43,797 nucleotides of DNA from Trichinella spiralis (taxonomy: Eukaryota > Nematoda > Enoplea > Trichinellida > Trichinellidae). The stretch lies in contig CM012954.1 in NCBI GenBank assembly GCA_000181795.3, forward strand, positions 6,869,906 to 6,913,702, given 5' to 3'. Both the position numbers and the translations under genes were made by a program. Below, in pieces: positions 21,149 to 32,344 of the stretch. Numbering within the stretch: position 1 is the first letter of the stretch; every line of letters starts with the position of its first letter. A model generated the notes under the pieces. The model was not told the DNA's origin, did no database searches, and saw nothing but the letters and a program-made list of their open reading frames with translations.

Positions 21149-23852
21149 ATGTTTAATCAGGTACTTGCACTGTTAGAAAAGTGAAATTACCGCTTATACT
21201 TGTCTATTGCTGTTTATATTATATGTACACATGATGATGATATATGTTGAAGCCGACAGCGCAACGCACCAAGATAAGGACGTTTTTGTTTTCACATGAC
21301 TTTGTATTGATATTTGGATTTTAATAATCAAATCCCGCAAAACAAGATTACAAGTCATTATCATTTTCTGTTGTTCGTGTATTTTTTGCTTTTTTTGAAG
21401 CATATCATCTTTTTTTAAAAATTATTCATTGTTTCAACTCTGGAGTGCAGCACAGCATTGGCGGCGATTGGCACACAGCACTGCCCATCTGTGTTACCAG
21501 ATCACATTGCGCATGGTCTTGACATATTAATCGTAAGCGTAGCTTCTTTTATAGCTTTTATTGCGCTTGGTTGTCGACTGACAAGCATAAAACTCCACTT
21601 TCAGGTTGGCATAAATCCAGGATTGATATCCGCCACTCACCAACACTATTACGCTAATCATTCGAATCATTTTTGTATGTTTTATAAATATATGTAGTTG
21701 GAATGGAAAAAGCAGTATATTGGATATTTTTATTTTTACAGGGAAATGTCTGTTTTTATCCAGACTGATTCCCAAACGTCTGCAAGCTAGTGATGATCAT
21801 CTTTTGCCTGAGTACGGCATCGGCGTCACCAATATTGTTTCTCGAGTTACTCGAAGCAGTTCGTGTTTGACGACGTAAACAAATAGATTCACTTTTGTTG
21901 TCTTCCGGTCTTTTGATTTTTGCTCAGCAGCAACTGGTTCTTACATTAGCAATATTATTATTCTAGCAAAGAGATAAGAGAAGGTGCTGCCGTGCTTCGG
22001 CGCAAAGTGCTTCATTACCATCCGAAAATTGTCGCTTTTAACGGCAAAGGTGAGGCAAAAGCACAAAGCAAAAAAATCGCTTTCAAGGCATTTGGTGTTT
22101 TATGTTTATTTGTTTATTTTGAAAATTTAAATTGTTTTCCCCTTTATTTTTTGCCCCTATATTCGATCGACGACCGTGAAACGCGTACGCGCTAGTGCCG
22201 CTCGTCCATTACCGTTTGTTTATTGATTGTCTGTCTGTCAAATTAATTGTTCTCCAATTTTAGGTATATATAGTGTATTTTGCGGAAAATCGACAGTTGA
22301 ATACGGCTTACAGAAACAACGCATCGATGGAAGTGATGCGCTCGTCTACGTTATGCCATCTAGTAGTGCCCGATGCAGTCAGTTTCCTCGTTTAATTGAC
22401 AAGGTTCCATTTTTTGTCGAATTGAAAAAGTTACGCGACCAGCTTTGTTGCCATAACACTAGTGGTGGTGGTATTGGATCCGCCCGGCATAGATTATTGT
22501 TCATGGAATCTCAGTCGCAGATTTCGTTTGACGGTTTGCCTGAAAAAGCGAACGGAGGTGATTTTTATGTCGGCATGTCCGACGTGGAAGGAAATGTGGA
22601 CGACAACGAGCAGCAGGTGCTTTTGAATAATCACCAAAACCATACGCTCACTGATTTTGATACTTTGACTTCTAAGGATGTGGCGGCATCGACGTCAGCT
22701 GTTGAACAACAATTGCAACAGCATGCCGCAGAGGTGTGGTCTGATCACCATGTCGGTGATATTGGTTCCAATTTGTCGTTGGATTTGTCGGCTTGTATTG
22801 AAAGTGGCATGCCGCCAATTATGCAAGTTGAAAGGAAGCTCGTTGGGGAAGTGGCGACGAGCGACAGTGAATCCACGTCATCATTGGTTCGGAGTTTTGC
22901 TGCTGAACAAGTGCCACTGGCTGCGGCCACTGATCAGCAGCAGCAGCAACAGCAACAGCAGCAACAACATGCAGTCAGGGAATTTTTCGGCGAAAGTACG
23001 TCTCAATCCGGTTCACAAGTAGCCGAACGTAGTTCCGAATCTCCAGGCCAAGTAGCCATGAGTCAGGTGGAAAGCCTTGCCGAAACAAGCTCGCCCAAAG
23101 TTCCAACTCCAAACAGTTCTTCTAGTCTACCGCAGCAGATTGCTGTCCATGTTGAAGAAGCAATCGAAGCGGTCGTCCAACGTGCTCGCGACGGTCCCTT
23201 GGAAATGCCAGCCTTTCGCACTCCTCCCGAAAAGCATCACCCGCCTGCTAATGCGCATCAGCACAACATGTTGGCCAATTTGGCCATGCAGCAGGGTATT
23301 AATTTTGGTCTGGACGAGTTGGGCTTATCGGCGAAGCCGGATCAGTTGTTTGCCTGCTACAATGACCAAGTGCCGTTCGGCGCTTATTACCAGCAAGCGG
23401 CGGTGGCCGCTGCCGGTGGCAGAGGTTCGTATCAGCATCATCCGTCCCCTAACGACACCGGCGCATCGTTTCTCAACTCCAACCAAGCTTGCTACGGTTC
23501 CGTCTTACCTCAGTGGACATTTGGCGCAGTGCCAGCGACATCTTCCAGTAACCCTGATCTGTACAGTCAACAGGCGGCTCAGGCGTGTCGCCTGATGCAG
23601 GGCCAGTCGACGTATTTCCAAAACGCCGCTTCCGGTTCATTTTCAAGTCCAACTGGAAGCATCATAGGCCAGCAGATGTACAATACGGCGCTTCCGACTG
23701 TCAGCGCGGAACTGTCGTCCGCATATTTTAACCAGCAAACCCAACAGTTGCAGTCGTCCTTGTATTCAGGTTATTTGTCGCCATCCGATTTTCACCAGCA
23801 ACAACAGCAGCAGCATCAGCAGCCGTCACAGAACAGTCCATTGAATCAATAA
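21149..23852 (+). CDS. TDG: Thymine DNA glycosylase (TDG) with long Gln-rich C-terminal tail
   Basis: TDG excises T or U from G mismatches and, in vertebrates, 5-formyl/5-carboxylcytosine during demethylation. Six exons (21149-21160, 21446-21532, 21605-21674, 21742-21874, 21967-22049, 22264-23852) close in frame to 657 aa. Core landmarks: LPDHIAHGLDILIVGINPGL with the catalytic Asn in GINPG (about residue 37), NHFWKCLFLSRL, EYGIGVTNIVSR, KEIREGAAVLRRK, PKIVAFNGKGIY, then YVMPSSSARCSQFPRLIDKV (MPSSSAR is the uracil/thymine pocket loop) and ELKKLRDQL. Both catalytic motifs are intact. The core ends near residue 190; about 467 residues of Gln/Ser/Ala-rich, low-complexity sequence follow, with 11 consecutive Gln near 22935-22967. 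Vertebrate tails are about 100 residues. The N-terminus is short and exons 1-2 are tentative. Confidence 0.88.
22935..22967 (+). repeat. CAG/CAA polyglutamine tract in TDG
   Basis: Eleven uninterrupted Gln codons mixing CAG and CAA. A second Gln-rich run lies near the C-terminus of the same ORF (about 23799-23822). The mixed codons argue for some selection or age rather than fresh slippage. Confidence 0.9.
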
Positions 23853-25982
23853 TTCATGAAAGCGCTCGTTGGAGAAAGCATATTTGAAAACTCCAAAATG
23901 TGGTAACCTGTGTATGTATATGTATGTCTGAGTTTTTCTGTTCGCGTCGCTTCTTCCTTCATTATATAATTATAATAATAATAATAATACGTTTAATTTC
24001 TTCTTCTCGAAGCATGCGAATTTTTCTTTTCCTTTCTATTCTTGTTTTTGGCATTTTCTCTATAATGCCATATGCTCAGCGATTCGTAGCATAGCAGATT
24101 GACTGACTGACTGACTGACTCTCCATGGTCTTGTGGTGCTTCTCCATGGCGAAAAAATTTCTTCATGCATAATAACGGGAAAAGCGCTTCATCATTTTTT
24201 AGCCTGTTATATTTATCATTTGCAACTACATTTTTTGGCATACGAACATTGATGCATTGTTTGTCTTTCATTTTTTCTCTCATGATTGTCAAACAGTGTT
24301 GTGTTTATATTATTAAGTAAGGTTGAGCTTTTTCTTTATTCTTATACTCACCACACAACACTTAATTTTTTATACTCGAATGAATGAAATGACAACCGTT
24401 TGCTCAGGGAGCGTAGCTTATGTTTCACATTTTTTTTCTATATAACTTTCTGTCCCAGTTCAAATTATTTTCCCATTTTATGTCTCAGCGTGTTTGCAAT
24501 CAGCAGTCAAATATTATTTTGAAATTTGTTTTTTGACGAATATCCCACATCCTTTGTCATCATCATCATCATTAGATATTCGAATACACACCAATTACTG
24601 CAGTTGAGATTTATTATTATTCGATTCGAATGATAATTTTGTTGTCCTTGTCATTTATTTTGTTTGTTTGTTGTTTGCGCTCCCGCGTTGTGACTCAGGA
24701 GATTTTTCTGCTACTATCGAATTAGTAGAGAAAACGCTGGCCAACATGATAGCAGAAAGAGTGTTTTAATTATTATTATTAAAACAATTTTTTACGCTTA
24801 TCAATTGATATTTTTTCCTCTCGTTTCCCAGAGTTGTTTTCAGTACTCTTTAGTGCTGTATCTCTCTTCCTCTCTTTCTCCCTCTCTCTCTCACTCGTTG
24901 CGAGCTAGATTATTATCTCTGCCGTTTTGGTTGACTTTTACGCTGAAACATTTTCAACTGGTTAGTTTTTTTTCATTTTTATGTACATATTATTTATTAT
25001 AGGTTTTACGAACGTTGTATAATTAAACGTTTCCTTTGTCGAATTAAAGAAAAAAAATTTATAATCGAAACAGTCGCTTTGTATAAAGAACGCAAAAATT
25101 CTTCATGTTATGTTTGTTGTAATTGTGTAAGTTTGTTTTTGCATAACATAATTAATGCTTGTAATGTTTTCTAAGCTTGGACGAATGGACGGTAAGTTGT
25201 CGATTTGTTTTCTGCAGTTGTATTTTATTGCTTTGCTAATAATCGGTTGCCAGTGTTTTTCGCTGCCTTGTTTGGCAATAGGCTGGCGCACATTTTCGAC
25301 AGATTGTGTTCATGCTGCTGCTGCTGCTGCAATTGGGAACACGATCGATTTTTTTTTTCAAGCACGCTTGCAGCTTTTGATTGCTGTCTCTTAAATTGGT
25401 CGTTCCGCATCCAGATGGGCAGCTTTTTGGTGGGCGTTGCACTACTTTTGCGCGCATTTGTTGAGAAATGAGATGCTATGTCTGCACACGCTGGAAACGG
25501 GTCGGGTCAAGACCGGCTGTTTACTTAACGAAAATAGCTGCAGCATCAACATTATAATAATAGCAATTGGTAGTAGTACAATGTGTACACCTATGAAAAA
25601 AAATGCATCTATATCATACGACACTGCACCCACCCACACATGAACTTGTAGATACTGATACCACTAGAAGCATTTCACTTCAAGTTTTTTTTTTCATTTT
25701 TCTGACGATGGGACATAGAGAGGCTTTGGTGATTGTTCCAGTACATGTAAAGCTGTCTGATCATCAACAGCAGGTTCGTTGTAACGGAACAGGGTTCAAG
25801 AGAAAAAAGTTTTTGACACACCCCGCACAACAGTTGAATGAATGACACTAATTTGTGAAACCTGTTGTTGTCTTTGTCAGTGATGTGTATGTGTATGTGC
25901 ACGGTGCAGCCGGGTTATTAAATAAAACGATCATCTCGACGAAGCTAGTCGGCGAAAAAGTACCTACAGAGTGCTGCTGCGA
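23853..25982. other. Intergenic: TDG 3' region to GNAT gene
   Basis: About 2.1 kb without a supported gene. It is T-rich on the + strand, as expected for a 3' UTR. It contains an (ATA)n run at about 23970-23990, five tandem GACT units (24101-24120), a CT-rich tract (24861-24894) and a (CTG)n run (about 25312-25330). The last 60 bp before the GNAT ATG contain an acceptor-like TACCTACAG ending at 25970. Confidence 0.5.
24101..24120 (+). repeat. (GACT)5 microsatellite
   Basis: Five perfect tandem GACT units in the probable 3' UTR of TDG. Confidence 0.85.
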
Positions 25983-26918
25983 ATGCTGCGCTGGCGCTTG
26001 GCCACTGTCGACGATCTGACCAGACTAGAGGAGATGGCAAAAACTGAAGAATTCGACGTCGGCTATTCGAACTGGATACTCTATTATTCCATTTCACCAG
26101 ACTCATTTTACGTGTTGGAAGATTGTTTGGGTGAAAATAGCAAAATAATCGTCGGCTATTTGTCCCGTAACAAAATTGACGAACGAACCATGCTCAATCA
26201 TCACATGCTAATATTGCCACCGTATCGTAAAGCTGGAATTATGCAGAGCTTTTTGACTGAACTGGATCGTGATTGGTCTGGTCCGATTGTTTCCAATGCC
26301 AACCCATACGGTGCCAGGTTGATTGCCTCGTTGGATCCGGACAGAGCGTTGTGGCGTGGTCCGCAGTTTATCGGCTATTTTGGCAGCTTATTACCAGACC
26401 GTATTCACTTTAGCAACAACAACAACAGTGTACTACAGTTGACAAATTGTGATCTGCTTGAGGTGACGAAAGAAAATTTGAACCAAGTATTGCACTATGA
26501 CAGTGGGAAAATTCATCCAACATGTCGAGATGCTTTTTTGACTAGCTGGATGATTCCAGAACGGGAAAGTGCCGCCGCGGCGTTGGCATTGTGCGCCATG
26601 CGCCACGGTACGGTGGTCGGTTACGGTGTGATGAGAAAAATTTCCGACACTTATTACGACATGGCACCTGTATACGCAGATGACGACGCAGTTGCGATGG
26701 GTTTGATGAAACAATTGTGCGCTTGGCTTGTGCAAATCGCCGGTTCCGGTGTGCGCATTTATTATGCTTTTCCGATCGACCAGAAGCCAAGTGTACGTCT
26801 GGCCGAGGAGCTCGGTTTGAAAATAGAAGATCACGAGACCAGAATATACCAACGCGAATTGGTCGAAAATCTCCCCTGGAAACACTGCTATGCTATACAT
26901 CAATTTTGGCTAATCTAA
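25983..26918 (+). CDS. Tandem GNAT acetyltransferase-like protein (YitH/HsdE-type C-terminal domain)
   Basis: A single exon encodes 311 aa. The start MLRWRLATVDDLTRLEEMAK is the usual beta1-alpha1 opening of a GNAT fold. The acetyl-CoA loop position is covered by MLILPPYRKAGIMQSFL (about residues 75-90; PPYRKAGIM for the Q/RxxGxG/A motif). The second half, with KIHPTCRDAFLTSWM, VVGYGVMRKISDTYYDMAPV and YADDDAVAMGLMKQL, matches the YitH/HsdE-type acetyltransferase domain seen with DUF1248-like nematode proteins. Substrate and cellular role are unknown. No introns, unlike most genes here. A TACCTACAG ends 13 bases before the ATG at 25983, a possible splice acceptor for a leader. Family call is good, function is not known. 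Confidence 0.75.
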   Translation: MLRWRLATVDDLTRLEEMAKTEEFDVGYSNWILYYSISPDSFYVLEDCLGENSKIIVGYLSRNKIDERTMLNHHMLILPPYRKAGIMQSFLTELDRDWSGPIVSNANPYGARLIASLDPDRALWRGPQFIGYFGSLLPDRIHFSNNNNSVLQLTNCDLLEVTKENLNQVLHYDSGKIHPTCRDAFLTSWMIPERESAAAALALCAMRHGTVVGYGVMRKISDTYYDMAPVYADDDAVAMGLMKQLCAWLVQIAGSGVRIYYAFPIDQKPSVRLAEELGLKIEDHETRIYQRELVENLPWKHCYAIHQFWLI

Positions 26919-27555
26919 GCGAACAAACAAACACAATACTATATATATATATAACACAGCAACAACAGTAGAACAAGGATGCTGTTATACTCTGTTTTTT
27001 TTTAATTATTTTTTCCCCTACCGATCAATTACTACTACACAATTCTTCTTGTCGGGGTAGCAGTTGTAACTGGAGGCTTTCTTTTATTTATTACTATTAA
27101 TATATTATTATTATTATTTTCTCCTTTTTTTCAATTTGCCCGCCACAGCAGCTGGCCTCAACACAAAGCGGCTTCTCAATTATGGATGACCTCAACCAGA
27201 TGAACAATTGCTGTTGACCGGCGGTCATCGCCGGCGCGCCTGTCACCGAGTTGTGCGCTTGCTCTGTTTAATAATTTATTGTTGTTTCTTTTTTTATGCT
27301 TTTATATTGAAAATAAGAACAAAATAAAAAAAAGAGAATTCAATGAATCAGTTAGAAAAGTGAAAAATCGCAGCAGCAGCAGCAGCATTCATTACATCTA
27401 ATAACAACGGTACAAATAAGATCAATGAATAATTTTCATGAATGGGGTCAATTAAAAGCAAAAAACAAACGCAATTTAAACAATTTGAGCAGCTTCTAAT
27501 GGCTAGTTGTGTGCAGTGATGGTGATTTTTTATTACAACTTTCTTTTTCAAACTT

Positions 27556-27556
<1 letters not shown>

Positions 27557-27587
<31 letters not shown>

Positions 27588-27592
27588 CATAT
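27557..27592 (+). repeat. AT / ACATAT microsatellite
   Basis: A run of TA dinucleotides passing into ACATAT units, with no coding potential. Confidence 0.8.
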
Positions 27593-28309
27593 TTTTCTAT
27601 TTTCAGAATTATAGTATTCAGTCTTCATATGTGCTTTTTCTTTCCACTACTCTGATGTTAATTTCTGTTTTGCCTGGGCGCGGGTCAATATTTACGCGTA
27701 AGCCAGCACGCGCATGCACGCTTCGCTGAAACTCAATTTGCTTTTCTGCTTTCTAGCTCGTCTCTTTTGCGTTTTGATCGATCGATCATATTTGTGCGTG
27801 ATTAGCAGCACAACAGCCTCCCTCCCTATTCCCATCCTATTCCAATCCCCAACTACCCAATAACGAACAGTTGTATTTATTTATTTATTTTATTCAATTT
27901 TTAGAATTATTAGTTTTTTGTTGTTATTTTATCATTTCATTTTTTAAGCTAAATTTACTCGACTACTGTAGGTGGTTAGTGTATGAAACAAACACACAAT
28001 GGGAGAGAGGGAGAGACAAAATAGAGACGGAGCCTGAAAAATAAACCAAATATCTATCTATCTCTCTCTATCTATATGGATATTTGATAATGTAGATGAG
28101 AGATGAATAAATTGCAAAAATAATAAATGGAAACACAACAGACACGCTTTTTTGTCAACTTTTTGAGAACTGCGAGCAGACGCGCGCATTTGTTCCGCTT
28201 TTAATGACGTGCTTTGATGCGTGGGCAATTTGGCGAACGTTCAAGCAACGAAGCACACACACATATATTACTGCACAAGCGGTTCACTTTTAGCACACAC
28301 ACAAACTAG

Positions 28310-28480
28310 ATGAAGCTACGGCACGCGCCGCCAAATGTTCAGCAGACAATAGCAATAACGGAAGACGGACAGGGGAGACTGGCCCGGCCCGGAAACAGCC
28401 GCGCCGGCGCATCTTCTGGCCTCGTCCAAGTCAACACAGCCATCATGCTAACCACAATCATCAGCGATAGCTAGCTAACA
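28310..28480 (+). other. GC-rich patch with overlapping short ORFs
   Basis: In a region of about 35% GC this stretch is clearly GC-rich and CpG-rich, for example GGCCCGGCCCGGAAACAGCC near 28381. An ATG at 28310 opens about 56 codons to a TAG near 28478 (MKLRHAPPNVQQTIAITEDG at the start), and a second + frame is also open across it. No homology was recognised. It could be a promoter CpG patch, an isolated exon or a short peptide gene. Confidence 0.3.
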
Positions 28481-28558
28481 CGTTAGCCAGCTATCTGGCA
28501 AGCGATTTTCGTTAACGAGCTTCTTCCGATGCTTTTATGTTCAACAACGCGTGCCCAT

Positions 28559-28560
<2 letters not shown>

Positions 28561-28618
<58 letters not shown>

Positions 28619-28626
28619 CTGCTGCT
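28561..28626 (+). repeat. (GTT)n microsatellite
   Basis: About 20 GTT/GAT units, the longest simple repeat in the window, ending in GCT units. No ORF context. Confidence 0.9.
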
Positions 28627-31410
28627 TCCTACATGGATGCAGCTAAAGCTTTGTACTGATTTCTGAAAATGGCTTTCAATTATTGGAAGAGAGAAACGAG
28701 AAAAAAATACTCGTTTTGCCTTGTAAAAAATTATTATTCATAAGAAAAAAAACAATACCATAATGTTGAAGTTTTGTAAATAACGAATGCTTTATCTTCT
28801 TATCATAATTCAAATATTTTGATAAACAAAAGACCGAATGTTTGTGTATGTATGTGTGTGTTTGTGTGTGTATGTAGATGACGAAGCAGAAAGTTGACGG
28901 AAGTTTTAAAAACCAAGATTGATAAGATGAACAGATTTTGCAAATTTTTATTATTACTTATCTGATGAACAAATTTGAAAATTTTCAGATCAAATTCTAA
29001 ATCGAAATTGTTACAAATGCAATTCGACTTGATCTACTTTTTTCATTGCATAATTACTTAAAAGTCGATTTTATTCTTGATTTTCGTCATTAATACGTAC
29101 ATTATGATAATAGTAATTGTTGTTCATGTTGTTACTTCAAGCTGTTTAGCTGGTTTTATTATTTTTTATGTGTATTTTTTTTCATTTTGCTGCTGGCCTC
29201 CCACCTGATCGTTGAAAATGAATTTGTTTTTCCAAAGCAGCTGCTGAAGTGAAAATTCAATTTCAAAATTTCAACCAACTCTTGAAATGCAATCAAACAT
29301 CGGCTTTAAAAAAGGCAAAACAAAAGAAGATCTATTAAATGTAATAAATTGATAGAAAATTGCTTGTTGTTTTTTTGGTTGATGTTGTTCAGCTTCATTT
29401 GAATTTTTCATTTGTACTTTCAATTTGTTGTTTGTGACTGAGCCAGAGAAAGCGAAAAGAAAAGACAATTAACGTACAATAGCATTTCTCTGGATTTTTC
29501 TCTTTTTAAGCAATTTTGAATTTGCTTTTGCCGTTGCTGCAGTTTGTGAACATTGACGATAAGCACACGGAACAGGCTGGCCTGGAAATTGAAAAATTGC
29601 AACAGCAATTTTTTGATTAAGTGAAATAGTGATCAAACTGCCATGGCCGTTTTCGGTCTCGTTTTATCAAAATGCCAAATAAGGACACACCCCATCAGAA
29701 TTTTTTTCACTTCTTCTGTTTTGCGAACTTTTTTCTCCTCTTCTTCCTCACCCCGCTCCCTCTACCCCTCCCCTTCTACCCCTCTTCTTCTACCTCCCCC
29801 TACTGGTAATTTTATTCACGTGTTGTTGGTTTTTCTCTTCTTTAACCGACGACGTTTTTCAGTGTCGAAGGATGTCGATTTTATTTTGTATTTTGTAAAA
29901 TTTTTGAATTCGAAAAATGTCAAAAATACGCCAAGAAATTTAGTGGAAACGTTGCAACTTGTTCTTCAACAGCAATCAACTAACTGATTGATCAAATTTT
30001 CTCCCAACTTTGCCACCACCACCACCAACACCAGTTCATTTCAAGAGCAAAAGCTTTTGTTGTTTTCTCTTTTTTTCAAGAAAGAACATTTAAAAAAAAC
30101 AAAAATAAGAATGAACAAGCATAATATATTGACTAGGATCATCTGGATTATTCTTATTATTGCTGTTGTTGTTGAGAAGCAATTTTTGATTGTACCAAAA
30201 GTCGAGGACAAATCCATAAAAGCGCTCTTCACGTGCGCGCGCATGTCAAGTGTAAAATTTGATTAAGAAATCAAATGCAAATTAATTTCATTTATCCACC
30301 GATCACGAATGGTTCTCTTTGCAGATGACAAATTTCTAAGCACTCTACATTCAAATTCTTCAATCACTCTCCTATTTATGCCTCGACAGCAAAACGTAGC
30401 ACACTTTTAATTGATAATTTTTAAAAATTTTGCTCAAATAACAGAAATCATTCAATAATCTGTTCTATTATCTTCCATGTAAAAATGTTTCACGCTGTGC
30501 TTGTGTATCATTATTATTAGCAGTTGCTGATTTGATCACTTTACACTAAATTTCAATTTATAAACAAAACACTATCAAAAGTAATTAAAATAAAATTCGC
30601 ATTACAAGATAAAACTGCAAATTTATTACAAAAGTAATACAAACAGAAAGAATATCAATATAAGTAAGACTTCATTTGATCTTTGATTGACTATTTAATA
30701 TATTCAATTATATTGCGTTGACGAGATTAAATTTTAAATGTTCTTTCAACCACAAATCCAGTTCAATTTACTAAGCTAGCGTTTGATTTTCATCCCATTC
30801 ATTTATTGCTCATTATTCAATAATACACATTCTTACTTGAGCATCCGATTACTGTTACCGTATTCCTCACTTTTGCTGAAAATGCTTTTCAGTTTTACAC
30901 GGCGCTAAATATTTTTCAGCATCTTTTTTAACATTTTACCATTGAATTTTATTCTTTTTTTAACTTTACGTTTTTAAATAATTTATATTAAGTACTGGTA
31001 GTGAATATTTTTTGAAACTGCTTGGACAAACATTTGTTTCATTGAATTTCCAAATTTAACTTGAAAATTTCATAAAAATAATTTTTGGCTCTTTCCGTTA
31101 AGCAAATTACTTTCAGTTAAGCAGTATTGTTGCAATAATGTATTATTAATCGTTACCTTTTTTTGATGCTCATTTGTGCTTGGTAATGCAGTTGATTTTT
31201 GATCTGTTTGCAAGTTAATTTTGGAAGCAGTTTAAAAATACTGTTTATTTCAGTGATAAATGTTTGTTTTAAGTTTCTCCGTCTATACTTAAAATTTTTT
31301 TTGAAATTTTGGGTTTCAATTCCAGCTTTTCATGTTTGACTACAATTTCTCTTCATCAGAGTATTTTAATTAATTATTCTGTTATTAAAACTTCCTTTTT
31401 GTAGACCACT

Positions 31411-32307
31411 ATGATACGTTCATTTGAGGAGGAAAAAAAATACATCGAACAAGTTGGTCCACTATTGTGGCGTGTGAAAAAAGGCTTCGTACCGAACATG
31501 CGAGTAAGCAAAATTTGCATTCACTTGCGTATTGTTTTTTTATTTCTTTTATTATTCAGGTAGATGGCTATTTCTATGTGAACAAAAATTTGGAAAATTT
31601 AATGTTCGAAGAACTGCGGCTCTGTTCAAAAGGAGGTGGCGGATGTTTTCAGCCGGCAGTGAAACAGATTGGTAATGTTGCCTCTTTGCCAGGAGTCGTT
31701 TGGGTAATGTTATATATTTGTACATATTTGCATATTTATTTAATTATGTATTGTTTATTCAGCGTTCAATTGGTTTGCCAGACATTCACGCTGGATATGG
31801 TTTTGCAATTGGTAATGTAGCAGCTTTTGATGTCGACGATCCGGCTGCTGTTATTTCTCCAGGTAAATTTGATTTAATTGTGTTTGTTTAGCAGAGTTTA
31901 TGCAAATTTTATTTTATTTTGTGAAAGGTGGGGTGGGATTTGATATCAATTGCGGTGTTCGCTTGATCAGAACAAATTTGTCTGAATCGGATGTACAACC
32001 TGTTAAAGAGCAGTTGACTCAATGTCTTTTCGACTTCATTCCGGTGGGGGTTGGCTCAAGAGGTATTATTCCTATAAATGGCAGGTACAGTGAATAAATT
32101 TTCTCTTATAATTTATTGAAAATTTGTAAATATGTTGCTTTTGTTGTTAGAGATTTCGAGGAATGTCTTGAAATGGGTATGGATTGGACCCTTCGTGAAG
32201 GTTATTCATGGGCAGAAGATAAGGAGCACTGCGAAGAATACGGACGTATGTTGGAAGCGGATCCTGCTAAAGTTTCAACAAGAGCGAAAAAGCGTGGCTT
32301 ACCACAA
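31411..32307 (+). CDS. RTCB: RTCB, tRNA-splicing ligase, 5' part (cut by assembly gap)
   Basis: RTCB (HSPC117) joins tRNA exon halves and the XBP1 mRNA exons. Five exons (31411-31503, 31560-31703, 31763-31862, 31928-32084, 32151-32307) give 217 in-frame residues of the expected about 505. Conserved blocks: [64 protein letters not shown] with the metal-binding Asp and Cys, [43 protein letters not shown] and [11 protein letters not shown]. The next expected block, LGTLGAGNHY, is missing because an N run starts 28 bp after exon 5. The break is therefore an assembly gap, not a truncation of the gene. CTTTTTGTAG ends 7 bases before the ATG, a possible trans-splice acceptor. Identity is certain. 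Confidence 0.95.
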
Positions 32308-32334
32308 GTTTTCCGATTTCAAATTTAATAGATA

Positions 32335-32344
32335 NNNNNNNNNN
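32335..32344. other. Assembly gap of 10 N
   Basis: Ten unknown bases. The 3' parts of two convergent genes (RTCB on +, sorting nexin on -) are both missing at this point, so the real missing sequence must be much longer than 10 bases. Confidence 0.99.

Larger units (their letters stand above)
26919..31410. other. 4.5-kb gene-poor region with microsatellites and a GC-rich patch
   Basis: No gene can be supported. It holds many simple repeats and a GC-rich patch at about 28310-28500. It also holds one exon-like fragment (27149-27217: an acceptor TTTGCCCGCCACAG followed by 22 sense codons ending NNCC and TGA). A pyrimidine tract with spaced C-runs lies at 29730-29810. The last 900 bp are plain AT-rich. 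Long-range regulatory DNA or exons of an unrecognised gene are possible. Confidence 0.4.

Noticed and set aside
22678-23595. Alternative frames of about 110-170 codons inside the TDG tail
   Set aside because: They are shadows of the Gln-rich frame, with composition set by the CAG/CAA-rich sequence.
29643-30266. Two plus-strand frames of 90-115 codons
   Set aside because: They are dominated by the pyrimidine tract and T-rich sequence; no homology, no convincing splice context.
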